41,800 nucleotides of DNA from Candidatus Saccharimonadota bacterium (GTDB lineage Bacteria; Patescibacteriota; Saccharimonadia; Saccharimonadales; Saccharimonadaceae): contig WSMR01000003.1 of the NCBI GenBank assembly GCA_013316435.1, positions 1 to 41,800 of the forward strand, read 5' to 3'. Below the pieces are notes generated by a model that made no database searches, was not told the origin of the DNA, and worked only from the letters and a program-made list of their open reading frames with translations. The position numbers and the translations under genes were made by a program. This document shows, one piece after another, positions 28,472 through 37,915 of the stretch (within the stretch, counting starts at the first letter, position 1; every line of letters begins with the position of its first letter).

Positions 28472-28960
28472 ATGAAGGGGTTGAGTATGATTGCTTGTGT
28501 GAGTCGAGATCTCGGCTTGGGTTACCAAGGCAAGCTGCTATGGAACTTACCGGAGGATATGCAATTTTTTAAGCAGACTACGCTGGGACATCCAGTCGTA
28601 ATGGGTTCAAAAACTTTTGAGAGTATTGGGCGACCTTTGCCTGGACGCGAAAATATCGTACTGACGCGGGGAGAGCTTGACGCTGATGTGAAAATAGTAC
28701 ATAGCAAAGATGAACTTGACCGGCAACTAGAGGAGCTTGAGGGCGAAAAATTTATCATTGGTGGTGCTTCGCTTTATAAAATGTATCTAGACGATGCCGA
28801 GACGTTGTATCTTACCGAGGTAGAGGGTGAAAAGCCGGCCGATACTTTTTTCCCGAGTTTTGATCCAGCAAAATATGACCGCGAGGTGATAAAAACGTCT
28901 TCAAATCACCTTGACCAAACAGGGTTTAAAATCGTAAAATATACCAAAAGGAATGCGTGA
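28472..28960 (+). CDS. folA: Dihydrofolate reductase
   Basis: MIACVSRDLGLGYQGKLLWNLPEDMQFFKQTTLGHPVVMGSKTFESIGRPLPGRENIVLTR, FIIGGASLYKMYL. Confidence 0.95.
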   Translation: MKGLSMIACVSRDLGLGYQGKLLWNLPEDMQFFKQTTLGHPVVMGSKTFESIGRPLPGRENIVLTRGELDADVKIVHSKDELDRQLEELEGEKFIIGGASLYKMYLDDAETLYLTEVEGEKPADTFFPSFDPAKYDREVIKTSSNHLDQTGFKIVKYTKRNA

Positions 28961-29040
28961 TGAGTCGGCCTAGAAGGAGACTGATCAGAGAGCTCGATGA
29001 GGCTGTACGACTTGCGCAAATACGAGAGGAATTACGATGA
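28960..29040 (+). CDS. 26-aa Arg-rich micro-ORF coupled to folA and the cysteine desulfurase gene
   Basis: MSRPRRRLIRELDEAVRLAQIREELR*. Start overlaps the folA stop (TGATG), stop overlaps the next start (ATGA). Not in the supplied ORF track. Confidence 0.5.
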   Translation: MSRPRRRLIRELDEAVRLAQIREELR

Positions 29041-30212
29041 CGGCAAAGAAGCAAATTTATCTAGACTATGCGGCGGGTGCGCCCCTAGATCCGGAGGTGA
29101 AGGCTCAGATGGAACGCATCAGTGAGGGGCTCGTGAGCGGTGAATTTGCTAATCCATCGGCACTCTACGCGGCTGGTCAACGCAGCCGGGAGCTAATTGA
29201 CGCGGCTCGAACCGAAGTGGCGCTACTGATTAATGCTCAGCCGAGTGAGATTATTTTTACTTCTGGCGGTACTGAATCCAATAATACCGTGATTCAAGCT
29301 TTTGCGCGTCAGGTAATTTGGACTACGCCGATTGAACATCCGAGCATTCTTGAGCCACTGAGGAAATTTGCGCGCCAAAAATCGCGTTTTGTGCCTGTGG
29401 ACGCGGAAGGTCGGGTTTCGCCAAAGAATTTTTATCGTGATCCAAATCCAAAATACTGTCCGAGTTTGGTTTCGGTAATGCTAGCAAATAACGAAATCGG
29501 TACAATTGAGCCTGTACGTGAAGTGTCAATGAAGTGCCGTTCGCCTAAATATAAAACTCTGATACATACCGACGTGACCCAAGCAATTGGTAAAATCCCG
29601 GTTGACGTGAATGAGCTGAAGGTGGATTTGCTAAGTTTTTCAGCACATAAAATTGGTGGCCCGGCAGGGATTGGTGTGCTTTATGTGCGCAAAAACGCTC
29701 ATGTGCGACCACTGCTGAGCGGCGGAAATCAAGAGCGCGGACGTCGAGCAGGGACCGAGAATGTGATGTTGATTGCGGGTCTAGCTAAGGCGGCAAAGTT
29801 AGCCCGAGCAAGACTAGTGGATTGGGGCAAGGTGGCGGAGTTCAGGGATGAATTGCGAAGTGGAATTTTGAAGGAAATTCCACATGTGATTTTGAACAGT
29901 CCGAAGGAAGGTTGTTTGCCGAACATTTTGAACGTAAGCTTTGAGGCGATTGAAGGCGAAGCGTTGCAGCTAATGCTTGATGAGGTGGGAATTGCGGTCT
30001 CGACTGGGTCGGCCTGCGCATCAAGTAAGCTTGAACCGAGCCATGTCATCATGGCGACTCGGAATAACGCAGAAATTGCGCACGGCAGTGTGCGCTTTAG
30101 CTTGGGGCTGGATACGACTGCGGAGGATATTCAGTATGTGATGGAAGTTTTGCCAGGAATTGTCAAGAAGCTACGTGATATGAGCACGGTGAAAGTTGGA
30201 AAATATGCCTAA
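29037..30212 (+). CDS. Cysteine desulfurase (NifS/IscS-type)
   Basis: IYLDYAAGAPLDPEV, EIIFTSGGTESNN, SFSAHKIGGPAGIGVLYVR, STGSACASSKLEPSHV. Confidence 0.94.
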   Translation: MTAKKQIYLDYAAGAPLDPEVKAQMERISEGLVSGEFANPSALYAAGQRSRELIDAARTEVALLINAQPSEIIFTSGGTESNNTVIQAFARQVIWTTPIEHPSILEPLRKFARQKSRFVPVDAEGRVSPKNFYRDPNPKYCPSLVSVMLANNEIGTIEPVREVSMKCRSPKYKTLIHTDVTQAIGKIPVDVNELKVDLLSFSAHKIGGPAGIGVLYVRKNAHVRPLLSGGNQERGRRAGTENVMLIAGLAKAAKLARARLVDWGKVAEFRDELRSGILKEIPHVILNSPKEGCLPNILNVSFEAIEGEALQLMLDEVGIAVSTGSACASSKLEPSHVIMATRNNAEIAHGSVRFSLGLDTTAEDIQYVMEVLPGIVKKLRDMSTVKVGKYA

Positions 30213-30639
30213 AAGTTTGAACGATCAACAATGTGAGCCGAGTCCAAAACCGTTTGTGTATTCGGAGATTGTCAAAGAACATTTTTTGAATCCGCGAAAC
30301 TTTCTAATGGGTGATGAAAGTAAATATCAACGCGATGCGGAAGGCACAGTTGGGAATCCGGTTTGTGGTGATCAAATGACGATGTATCTGCAAATTGAGG
30401 ATGATAAGATTCGGGATGTGCGCTGGAAAACTTATGGCTGTGCGAGCGCAATTGCTAGCACTTCGGCGCTAAGCGAGCTGATAAAAGGTAAGACCTTGGA
30501 CGAAGCTTTGAAGATTGGCCCAAAGGAAATTACCGAATTTTTGGGCGGACTGCCGGAGCATAAATTTCACTGCTCGGTGCTTGGTCACGAGGCTTTGGCT
30601 GAGGCGATCAATAATTATCGAAGTAAATTACAGAAATAA
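30205..30639 (+). CDS. IscU/NifU-type Fe-S cluster assembly scaffold
   Basis: VGNPVCGDQMTMYL, WKTYGCASAIASTSALSEL, HKFHCSVLGHEAL (three conserved Cys). Confidence 0.9.
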   Translation: MPKSLNDQQCEPSPKPFVYSEIVKEHFLNPRNFLMGDESKYQRDAEGTVGNPVCGDQMTMYLQIEDDKIRDVRWKTYGCASAIASTSALSELIKGKTLDEALKIGPKEITEFLGGLPEHKFHCSVLGHEALAEAINNYRSKLQK

Positions 30640-30660
30640 GTTTTCTGCTATAATAATCAT

Positions 30661-31413
30661 ATGCAAATACGAAATAGCCTGGCGACAGCAATCTACCGGA
30701 TGTTAATGGCGATTCTAGCGGGCTTTGGGGCTTGGATGTATTTTGATAGCTTTGGTTTGTCGGCTTGGCGAATTTTTGCGACTTATGCGCTGCTGATGAC
30801 GGCAATTTATTTTGGTATTTTAGCAATAATCGGTTTGGCTACCAAGGAGCGCCGTAAGCAAATCGTCAGCTCGTCAATGATAGAAGGGGTTTTGATTATT
30901 AGTCTACTAACTGTGAGCGTAACGACGTTTGTTTTTATGATTCATGGGTGGCAGCAGCCGACTTTGTCGGGACCAGCGGCGGCACTAAGCTATGTCACTT
31001 TGCCGGTACTAGTGATTGCGGACTGGGCGATTTTTATGCCCAAAGGTCGCTGGCAGGGAATTTATCCATTTTACTGGCTGGCGGTGCCGACGATTTATGC
31101 TGCAGCAATCTTGTTTACGGCGGAACTTTGGTTGGATCTAGATTTGCGCTATCCGCTCGGGTTCTTGGATTATCGCGTCTATGATATTTCACGGATGATT
31201 TGGACGTTGATTTTTTACGCAGTTTGTATTTTGACCGTTGGGTATGGTTTTTATGTTATCGATGCATTGGTCAGCGGCAAAGTTGGCAAGCATATCGTGT
31301 TGCCAAAAATAAAACTGGTTGAAGTCGAATCGGAAGAAGACTTAGAAGTGGATAAAGCTAAGAAGTCTAAACCTGAAAAAGCCAAAATCAAGAAGACTAA
31401 AGCCCAGGGCTAA
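30661..31413 (+). CDS. Multi-TM membrane protein with Lys-rich C-terminus
   Basis: Five or more hydrophobic helices, C-term KAKKSKPEKAKIKKTKAQG. Extended -10 TGCTATAAT 6 nt before ATG. Confidence 0.75.
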   Translation: MQIRNSLATAIYRMLMAILAGFGAWMYFDSFGLSAWRIFATYALLMTAIYFGILAIIGLATKERRKQIVSSSMIEGVLIISLLTVSVTTFVFMIHGWQQPTLSGPAAALSYVTLPVLVIADWAIFMPKGRWQGIYPFYWLAVPTIYAAAILFTAELWLDLDLRYPLGFLDYRVYDISRMIWTLIFYAVCILTVGYGFYVIDALVSGKVGKHIVLPKIKLVEVESEEDLEVDKAKKSKPEKAKIKKTKAQG

Positions 31414-31862
31414 TCAGTCGACCCGATCCCGCCCGTGCGTTTGCCGGAAGCTTTGTCATCGTCAGTAGTAAGGAATTTCTGAAAAACAATCTGTGCAATA
31501 CGCTCGCCTTTTTTGACTATCAGTTCGTGATCGCTCACATTAAAGACAATTACACGGATATGCCCATCGTTGTCCGGATTGTTATAATAATCAGCGTCAA
31601 TTAAGCCAACGCCATTGCCTAGCACGATACCCTTACTGGCGCCTGAGCTACGATTTAGAACTAGATAACATTCATCTGGCTGACAGTAGACTTTGAGCCC
31701 AGTTGCAATCAAAACTGGTTTAATTCCAGGTTGAAAAGCCGGGATAACTGTATCCTCGGCCGCCTCAATATCGTAGCCAGCAGAATAGGCAGTGGAACGC
31801 TTCGGAAGATTGATCCCGCAATTTTCCCAACCCTTCGCAATTTCAAAACCTCGCTTTCTCAT
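31410..31862 (-). CDS. dut: dUTP diphosphatase
   Basis: AYSAGYDIEAAEDTVI, VLNRSSGASKGIVLGNGVGLIDADYY, GERIAQIVFQKF, C-term TDDDKASGKRTGGIGSTD. Start at MRKRGFE. Confidence 0.92.
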   Translation of the reverse strand: MRKRGFEIAKGWENCGINLPKRSTAYSAGYDIEAAEDTVIPAFQPGIKPVLIATGLKVYCQPDECYLVLNRSSGASKGIVLGNGVGLIDADYYNNPDNDGHIRVIVFNVSDHELIVKKGERIAQIVFQKFLTTDDDKASGKRTGGIGSTD

Positions 31863-31888
31863 GTATAATAATATAGTAAAGGAGGGCA

Positions 31889-32812
31889 ATGAAAAAGTCA
31901 AAAGTTTATTTCAGCAAAGAAATTTCTCCGCAAAGTTTGATTAGAATTTACGAAGCGCTGGGTGCGAATTTGCCGGGCAAAATTGCCGTTAAGGTTTCGA
32001 CTGGCGAGCGTGGCGCAAAAGGATATTTAAAGGCAAATTTGATTGGTCCTTTGGTACAGAAAATTGGCGGCACGATTGTGGAATGTAATACGGCTTATGA
32101 TGGAGCGAGGAATACGACCGAGGAGCATCTTGAGGTGGCGAAAGAACATGGCTTCACCGATTTTGCTGAGCTTGACATTATGGATAGCGAAGGCGAGATG
32201 AAATTGCCAGTCAAAAACGGCAAGCATCTTAAGTATGATTTAGTTGGTAAAAATTTGGCAAATTATGATTCACTCCTCAATTTGGCGCACGGTAAAGGTC
32301 ATCCAATGGGTGGGTTTGGTGCAAGTCTTAAAAATCAGGCAATCGGGATTGCCTCTAGAAATGGTAAAGCTTATATTCATATGTGTGGTGAGAGCAAGAG
32401 CCCTGAAGAGATGATCGAGCGTCTTACTTTTGAGGACGATGGGCGAATTCACGATGGTAAAACTTTGCAAAAAGATTTTATTGAATCAATGGCTGAGGCG
32501 GCGATGGCGGTAAATGATTATTTGGTAAAACAAAATATTCCGGCGGTATATATCACGGTAATGAATGCAATTTCTTTGCTCTGTGATTGCTCAGCGGAAC
32601 AGGATGATCCAGTCATGCGCGATCTTGGAATCGTGGCGAGTCTAGATCCGGTTGCGAATGACCAAGCGTTTGTTGATTTTATTTGGCAGAGCGATGAGCC
32701 AGGCGCGAAAGAATTGCAACGGGAAATTGAACGCCAGGAGGGACGCCATATTCTTGAATATGCCGAGGAGCTAGGTCTAGGCTCGCGTGAATATGAACTA
32801 ATTGAGGTGTAG
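31889..32812 (+). CDS. DUF362 domain protein
   Basis: KIAVKVSTGERGAKGYLKANLIGPLVQKIGGTIVECNTAYDGARNTTEEHLEVAKEHGF, LAHGKGHPMGGFGASLKNQAIGIASRNGK. Confidence 0.82.
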   Translation: MKKSKVYFSKEISPQSLIRIYEALGANLPGKIAVKVSTGERGAKGYLKANLIGPLVQKIGGTIVECNTAYDGARNTTEEHLEVAKEHGFTDFAELDIMDSEGEMKLPVKNGKHLKYDLVGKNLANYDSLLNLAHGKGHPMGGFGASLKNQAIGIASRNGKAYIHMCGESKSPEEMIERLTFEDDGRIHDGKTLQKDFIESMAEAAMAVNDYLVKQNIPAVYITVMNAISLLCDCSAEQDDPVMRDLGIVASLDPVANDQAFVDFIWQSDEPGAKELQREIERQEGRHILEYAEELGLGSREYELIEV

Positions 32813-32815
32813 AGA

Positions 32816-34168
32816 GTGCGATTATATTTTTATGGACTAATTGCTCTGCTACGCCACTTTGTCTTGCGGCAAAATACCGGGCAAGTGATTTGTGATTTTG
32901 CTGAAAAAATGGGCGTTGTCTATATTAAAGTCGCACAGATTTTGGCGATGCAAAATATCGGTGAGGTTTTTACCGAAACAGATCGTGAGCGGCTAGCTTC
33001 AATTTGTGATCATTGCAATCCGATTGAGTTTCAAGAAATTGCTCGAACGATCGAGCTTGAGTATGGTCAGCCAATTCATGAAATTTTTCAGTATGTCGAT
33101 CCGGAGCCGCTGGGTTCGGCCTCGATTTCGCAGGTTCACCGCGGCGTTTTGAATGATGGTCGTGTAGTTGCAATTAAAGTTAAACGGCGTGACGTGGCGC
33201 GCAAGGTGGAGCGCGATATCCGACAGATCAAACGTTTGGTCCATAGATTTGGTAAGTTTGCGAAGCTACGAAATTTTATTGGCAGTGATTATGCTTTGGA
33301 GTATTATACCGATTGGATTTATAAGGAATGCAACTTTGAAAAAGAGCAGATACATCTTGTTCGATACCGTGAGTTCGCCGAAAGCGTGAATGGTAAAGTT
33401 GAAGGCGCGCATAAAATCCTAGCGCCAAAAGTCTATCGCGAATTTTGTACCAAAAATATTATCATTATGGAATATATTGATCAGCCGACCGTAAATCAAC
33501 TTACACTGACGCCGGAAAACAAAACCAAAATCTCTGAAGCAGTTAATACTTATCTTAGGCTAAGTTTTTACGCGCTTTTAAATGGTCTGCCAGTAGTTTT
33601 TCATGGCGATCCGCACGCAGGAAATGTTTACCTTGATAGTGATGGTAATGTTGGTTTTTTGGATATGGGATTAGTTTTTGAATTTCAAGGTGAAGATTCA
33701 AAATTCGTTCAAGATCTATTTTTATATTCATATATGAATCGCCCAGAAGAGTTGCTAGATATTTTGCTTGAACGTTCAAAGTTTGAAAAAGTTGACCGTG
33801 AAACTTTGCTAATTGGAATTAAGCGCGAGCTAAAGCGTTTGCATAGTATTCCGGTTCCACAGTTTTTTATTGAGATGATTGGATTGTTTACCCAGTATGA
33901 CGTAGCGCCGCCGATGTTGCTTTATGAAATAGCAAAAGCTTTTGTTGCACTGTATGGCATGGGCAATGTAGTCGATAACAGCGTCAGTACGAATGAATTG
34001 CTAGCAGAGCAGATTACTGAATTTTATGTTCGACGTGCTGCTGATGGAATTGGGCAGGCATTGCTGAGTTGGGGTCAACTTTTTGCCGAACTTACGTCGC
34101 GATTTTGGTCAGGTGAGTTAATCTTACCGACTCTTGAACATATGGCGGAGGCGTATCAACGCACATGA
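32816..34168 (+). CDS. ABC1/UbiB (AarF)-family atypical kinase
   Basis: EPLGSASISQVHRGVLNDGRVVAIKVKRRDV, IIMEYID, VFHGDPHAGNVYLDSDGNVGFLDMGLVFEF. Confidence 0.9.
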   Translation: MRLYFYGLIALLRHFVLRQNTGQVICDFAEKMGVVYIKVAQILAMQNIGEVFTETDRERLASICDHCNPIEFQEIARTIELEYGQPIHEIFQYVDPEPLGSASISQVHRGVLNDGRVVAIKVKRRDVARKVERDIRQIKRLVHRFGKFAKLRNFIGSDYALEYYTDWIYKECNFEKEQIHLVRYREFAESVNGKVEGAHKILAPKVYREFCTKNIIIMEYIDQPTVNQLTLTPENKTKISEAVNTYLRLSFYALLNGLPVVFHGDPHAGNVYLDSDGNVGFLDMGLVFEFQGEDSKFVQDLFLYSYMNRPEELLDILLERSKFEKVDRETLLIGIKRELKRLHSIPVPQFFIEMIGLFTQYDVAPPMLLYEIAKAFVALYGMGNVVDNSVSTNELLAEQITEFYVRRAADGIGQALLSWGQLFAELTSRFWSGELILPTLEHMAEAYQRT

Positions 34169-34392
34169 TTTATACTGTAACCGTCAAGCCGGGATCAAAG
34201 AAGGGGCCACTAGTAATTGAAAAAGGCGACGAGTTGACGGTGTTTTTGCGTGAATGTCCAATTGAGGGGAAGGCTAATGTTGCTTTAATTAAACTATTAG
34301 CTGAGCATTTTGATATAGCAAAATCGCAAATTACCATTAAAACTGGCGCGCGGGGCCGTAAAAAAATAGTCGAAATCAAAACTATGATATAA
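34165..34392 (+). CDS. DUF167 (YggU-like) protein
   Basis: VTVKPGSKKGPLVIEKGDELTVFLRECPIEGKANVALIKLLAEHFDIAKSQITIKTGARGRKKIVEI. Confidence 0.88.
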   Translation: MIYTVTVKPGSKKGPLVIEKGDELTVFLRECPIEGKANVALIKLLAEHFDIAKSQITIKTGARGRKKIVEIKTMI

Positions 34393-34423
34393 TGGTTATA
34401 ATTAAAGTGAGGTAGGCAGAAGA

Positions 34424-35605
34424 ATGAAAATCAGTGAGATTTATATTGGTGGATGGTTTCAGCGAACCATGTTGCAGCTTTCGGAAATTTACGATTTCTT
34501 GCGTGATGGAACCTCACAGCTGAAATTAAATAAACACAAACTGGCGGAGCTGCATGAGGGCCTCGGCATTGGTAGCATTGAATATGGCGTGCAGGGTGAA
34601 GAGTTTATTTCAATTATGACGAGCGAGCAAATTCGGGTAAAGATTTTTGAGGATGGCTTGATTGTGCTTGGCACAGATCAGGTTACCGAAGAAACCATGT
34701 TTGCTGATATCGAAAATCTCAAAGCCTATTATGAAAATCGCCTGTCGCCAGCGATTAATTATATTTTTAGCCTTGGTGCACCAGTTCCGAAAGAGCTTGC
34801 TCATATCGAAAATATCTATCCGTATTTTGTGGTTTGTGATAATGCCAAGCGTGAAGACATCGCGGCTTTGTTGGCTCGCACGGAGCGTCAAAAATATTTT
34901 GAGTTTGATAATAAAACATATAGTGTGCTTCGCGGTGATAAATATTATTTTATCAACAACAAAAAGAGCTCGTCGGAAATGATTGAGCGCTATATCGAGG
35001 AGCAAGTCTTTATCCGTGAGTTTAAGGGGCAATTACATCGCTATCTGAATCTACACCGGATTATTTGGGAAAAGATTGATAATGTTAAGGATCGCGCAAA
35101 AGTCAAAGGTAAGGACATCGTAAAGTTTTCCAGCAAGCTCGAGAGTTATCGTAAAACCGTGACGTTGATTGGCGGGCGGATTGACCAAATGTCAACTTAT
35201 ATTTCGACTCGCGAAAAAATCGCCAAAGAAGATCAAGATTTGGCGGACTTTTTGGCAATTTCGGGCTATCGCTATGAAACATTGCGTGATACTTTGCAAT
35301 ATATTAAGGATCTTTGGAAGATGACGACGCAATACGTTGACTCGGCGCAGAAGCTGTTTGATGGTATCAAACAAGATGTGACTTCGAGTTCGATTAATAG
35401 TTTGACAATTGTGACCTCAATGTCGGCCGGTGCAGCGATCCTGAGTCTCTTTACGGAGTCGGAGCCGGAATTTACGACTTTCGGTTTTATCTATTTCTTT
35501 GTACTAGCGTTTGTGGGCTGGGCGGCCACAAAACTGCTGACTTATGTTGCGCATCGACGAAAATATGAAATTTCTGACGCAGAAATCGATAAAAATATTA
35601 AATAA
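34424..35605 (+). CDS. Uncharacterised protein with coiled-coil and C-terminal TM pair (CorA-like overall layout)
   Basis: Soluble N-domain, helical middle, TM segments INSLTIVTSMSAGAAILSLF and FTTFGFIYFFVLAFVGWAATKLL. Confidence 0.7.
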   Translation: MKISEIYIGGWFQRTMLQLSEIYDFLRDGTSQLKLNKHKLAELHEGLGIGSIEYGVQGEEFISIMTSEQIRVKIFEDGLIVLGTDQVTEETMFADIENLKAYYENRLSPAINYIFSLGAPVPKELAHIENIYPYFVVCDNAKREDIAALLARTERQKYFEFDNKTYSVLRGDKYYFINNKKSSSEMIERYIEEQVFIREFKGQLHRYLNLHRIIWEKIDNVKDRAKVKGKDIVKFSSKLESYRKTVTLIGGRIDQMSTYISTREKIAKEDQDLADFLAISGYRYETLRDTLQYIKDLWKMTTQYVDSAQKLFDGIKQDVTSSSINSLTIVTSMSAGAAILSLFTESEPEFTTFGFIYFFVLAFVGWAATKLLTYVAHRRKYEISDAEIDKNIK

Positions 35606-35614
35606 GGAGGTGGA

Positions 35615-36880
35615 ATGAGAAAAATTTTGTACGGGGCAATCGGAGGTTTAATAGCGACATGTGCTTTATGCGCCCCAGCTATGGCGATTAGCTTAGAGCC
35701 TTGCTCAGACGATGAATATAAGGCCGAGTGTGAGGAGAAGCGCGCAGAGCTTTTGCGCCGTCAAGAAGCGGGCGAGCCGATACCGCGTTCGGTTGGTGGG
35801 AATACAGGATTCGGACCAACTTTTGTTGCGGAAACCGATGAATCACGACGATCAGCAAGTCTTTGGGTTGGCAAAAGTTTGCTAATGGCTGGTAATAATT
35901 TAACGACTACAACTAGCGTCAAGAACGGTTTATTACTGGTGGCAGGTAACAGTTTGCAGCTTGAGGGTGAATCCGAGTATGGATTTGTAGCCGGGAATAT
36001 TATCAGGTTTGCTGGGGCTACGCAACGCGACTTATATGCTGCCGGGAACAGTATTACGCTTGCTGATGCAGCAAAAATTGGTCGTGATGTTTTTGTTGCC
36101 GGGAATGAACTTTATGTCGAGACTGATCTGACCGGTGATCTTAGCGTGACGGCGGAGCGCGTTGTGATCAAGAAGAGCATTGCGATTGATGGCAATGTCA
36201 ATATTGATGCTGAGAATGTTGAGATTGGTGATGATGTGACGATTGGCGGCAAGCTTATTTATAATGATAGTGCGCACATAAATGACCTAGCCAATGTTAG
36301 CTACGGCGAACTTGAAACCTATCACGTCGAAGAGATTAGTGTTGAAGCGGGGATTGTTGCTGCAGTTTACGCAAAGCTGTTTAGTATTGCCGGGCTGTTT
36401 CTCGCGATGGTGCTAATTATTGCAATTTATCCTCGTTTGCATGATAAAATGCAGCCTGAGAGTACGGCGAATCGTTTTGGAGTCAACCTTGCGATTGGTT
36501 GTGGCACGCTGGTGGTGGTACCGATGCTCGTAATTGTGGCGCTTCTGACTATTGTTGCGGCTCCGCTCGGTATTATCGCTTTGATAGCCTTACTGGTCGC
36601 TATTTATCTAGCGCAAGGTTTTGCCGGTCTTTGGCTTGGACATTTGATTCTTGAGAAGCTTTTTAAACTGAAGAGTAACGCTTTTGTCGAAGCGTTGGTA
36701 GGGATTATCGTGCTTGGTGCTCTTGCGTTGGTGCCGTTTGTTGGGGCAGTAACGGGACTGTTTGGTATGCTACTTGGTCTCGGCTTGATTATTAGTTGTA
36801 TCAAGCCTAGCAAAGACGACAAAGGGGTTAAAAAGTTGACCAAGAATACTAAGTCAACGAAGAAGGCGACTAGAAAGTAG
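35615..36880 (+). CDS. Secretory/membrane protein with bactofilin-like repeat domain and four-TM C-terminus
   Basis: Signal peptide; repeats AGNNLTTTTSVKNGLLLVAGNSLQLEGESEYGFVAGNIIRFAGATQRDLYAAGNSITLADAAKIGRDVFVAGNEL; hydrophobic C-terminal helices. Confidence 0.75.
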   Translation: MRKILYGAIGGLIATCALCAPAMAISLEPCSDDEYKAECEEKRAELLRRQEAGEPIPRSVGGNTGFGPTFVAETDESRRSASLWVGKSLLMAGNNLTTTTSVKNGLLLVAGNSLQLEGESEYGFVAGNIIRFAGATQRDLYAAGNSITLADAAKIGRDVFVAGNELYVETDLTGDLSVTAERVVIKKSIAIDGNVNIDAENVEIGDDVTIGGKLIYNDSAHINDLANVSYGELETYHVEEISVEAGIVAAVYAKLFSIAGLFLAMVLIIAIYPRLHDKMQPESTANRFGVNLAIGCGTLVVVPMLVIVALLTIVAAPLGIIALIALLVAIYLAQGFAGLWLGHLILEKLFKLKSNAFVEALVGIIVLGALALVPFVGAVTGLFGMLLGLGLIISCIKPSKDDKGVKKLTKNTKSTKKATRK

Positions 36881-36883
36881 TTT

Positions 36884-37531
36884 ATGCACGAAAGCTGGAA
36901 AGAATTCTTAGATTCTGAGTTTACAAAGCCTTATTTTCAAGAGTTGAGTAAATTTCTTCATGAGGCTTATGAAACTAAGACAATCTTTCCAGCTAAACCT
37001 CAAGTTTTTCGCGCTTTTACGACTGATCTGAATGAAGTAAAGGTAGTGATTCTTGGACAAGACCCATATCACACTCCCGGCGCTGCTCATGGTTTGGCTT
37101 TTTCGGTACCAAATTCTCAGCCGATCCCGCCATCACTAGTGAATATTTACAAGGAGATTGATGCGGAATTCGGTGGTCATGCCTTAGAGACTGGGAATTT
37201 GCGACCATGGCAAGAACAGGGTGTCTTGTTGCTGAATAATGTTTTGACGGTGGAGGCGCACCGGGCGGGTTCGCACCGTGGCAAGGGTTGGGAGCAGTTT
37301 ACTGAAGCGGTAGTGAAACACTTGAATGAACGTTGCGATCATCTTGTGTTTTTGCTTTGGGGTCGAGATGCGCGCAGTAAAAGTGGCTGGATTGATCAGG
37401 ATAAGCACTTAGTGCTTGAATCTCCACATCCGTCGCCGCTATCTGCCCATGCTGGGTTCTTTGGTAATGGGCATTTTAGGAAAGCGAATGAATTTCTGAG
37501 CCAGCACGGGATGGCGGAGATTGAGTGGTAA
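36884..37531 (+). CDS. ung: Uracil-DNA glycosylase
   Basis: VVILGQDPYHTPGAAHGLAFSVP, GVLLLNNVLTVEAHRAGSH, FLLWGRDARSK, ESPHPSPLSAHAGFFGNGHF. Confidence 0.95.
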   Translation: MHESWKEFLDSEFTKPYFQELSKFLHEAYETKTIFPAKPQVFRAFTTDLNEVKVVILGQDPYHTPGAAHGLAFSVPNSQPIPPSLVNIYKEIDAEFGGHALETGNLRPWQEQGVLLLNNVLTVEAHRAGSHRGKGWEQFTEAVVKHLNERCDHLVFLLWGRDARSKSGWIDQDKHLVLESPHPSPLSAHAGFFGNGHFRKANEFLSQHGMAEIEW

Positions 37532-37552
37532 GAGTTGGGTAGAACATTAGTC

Positions 37553-37639
37553 TAGCCCCTTTTGGACATTGAAAGACGACACTGATTTATTCTAATGGCT
37601 AGAATCATATATACCGTCGGCGCATGTCCAAAGGGGCTA
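37553..37639. repeat. 87-bp inverted-repeat unit (MITE-like or long hairpin)
   Basis: TAGCCCCTTTTGGACAT (37553-37569) versus ATGTCCAAAGGGGCTA (37624-37639), complementary apart from one bulged base; inner ATTCTA...TAGAAT. Confidence 0.65.
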
Positions 37640-37659
37640 ATTGGGATACTCCTCTCCTC

Positions 37660-37914
37660 TCATCTCCCGACGCAGCGAAGAGCGAAACCGTAGCCACGAT
37701 AGTCGTTACTCTGAGGGTTGACAAGGGAGCTATTGAAGTACAGGTAGTACGCACGCAACCCGGAGTATGCTGTACGAGACCAGTAGCGGCCGTACGACCC
37801 CTCATGGTTCAGCGAGCCTGCATTGTAGTAGTAGCCAGTGTAGACAAAATCAAGAGGAGACTGTCTGAGCTTAGTAGAACCAGTAGAGTTATTTGTAATG
37901 TTGTAGGTGGTGAA
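37660..37914 (-). pseudogene. Cassette C: startless C-terminal FISUMP/C-type-lectin-like fragment (~85 aa)
   Basis: Minus strand FTTYNITNNSTGSTKLRQSPLDFVYTGYYYNAGSLNHEGSYGRYWSRTAYSGLRAYYLYFNSSLVNPQSNDYRGYGFALRCVGR*. Confidence 0.75.
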
Positions 37915-37915
37915 A

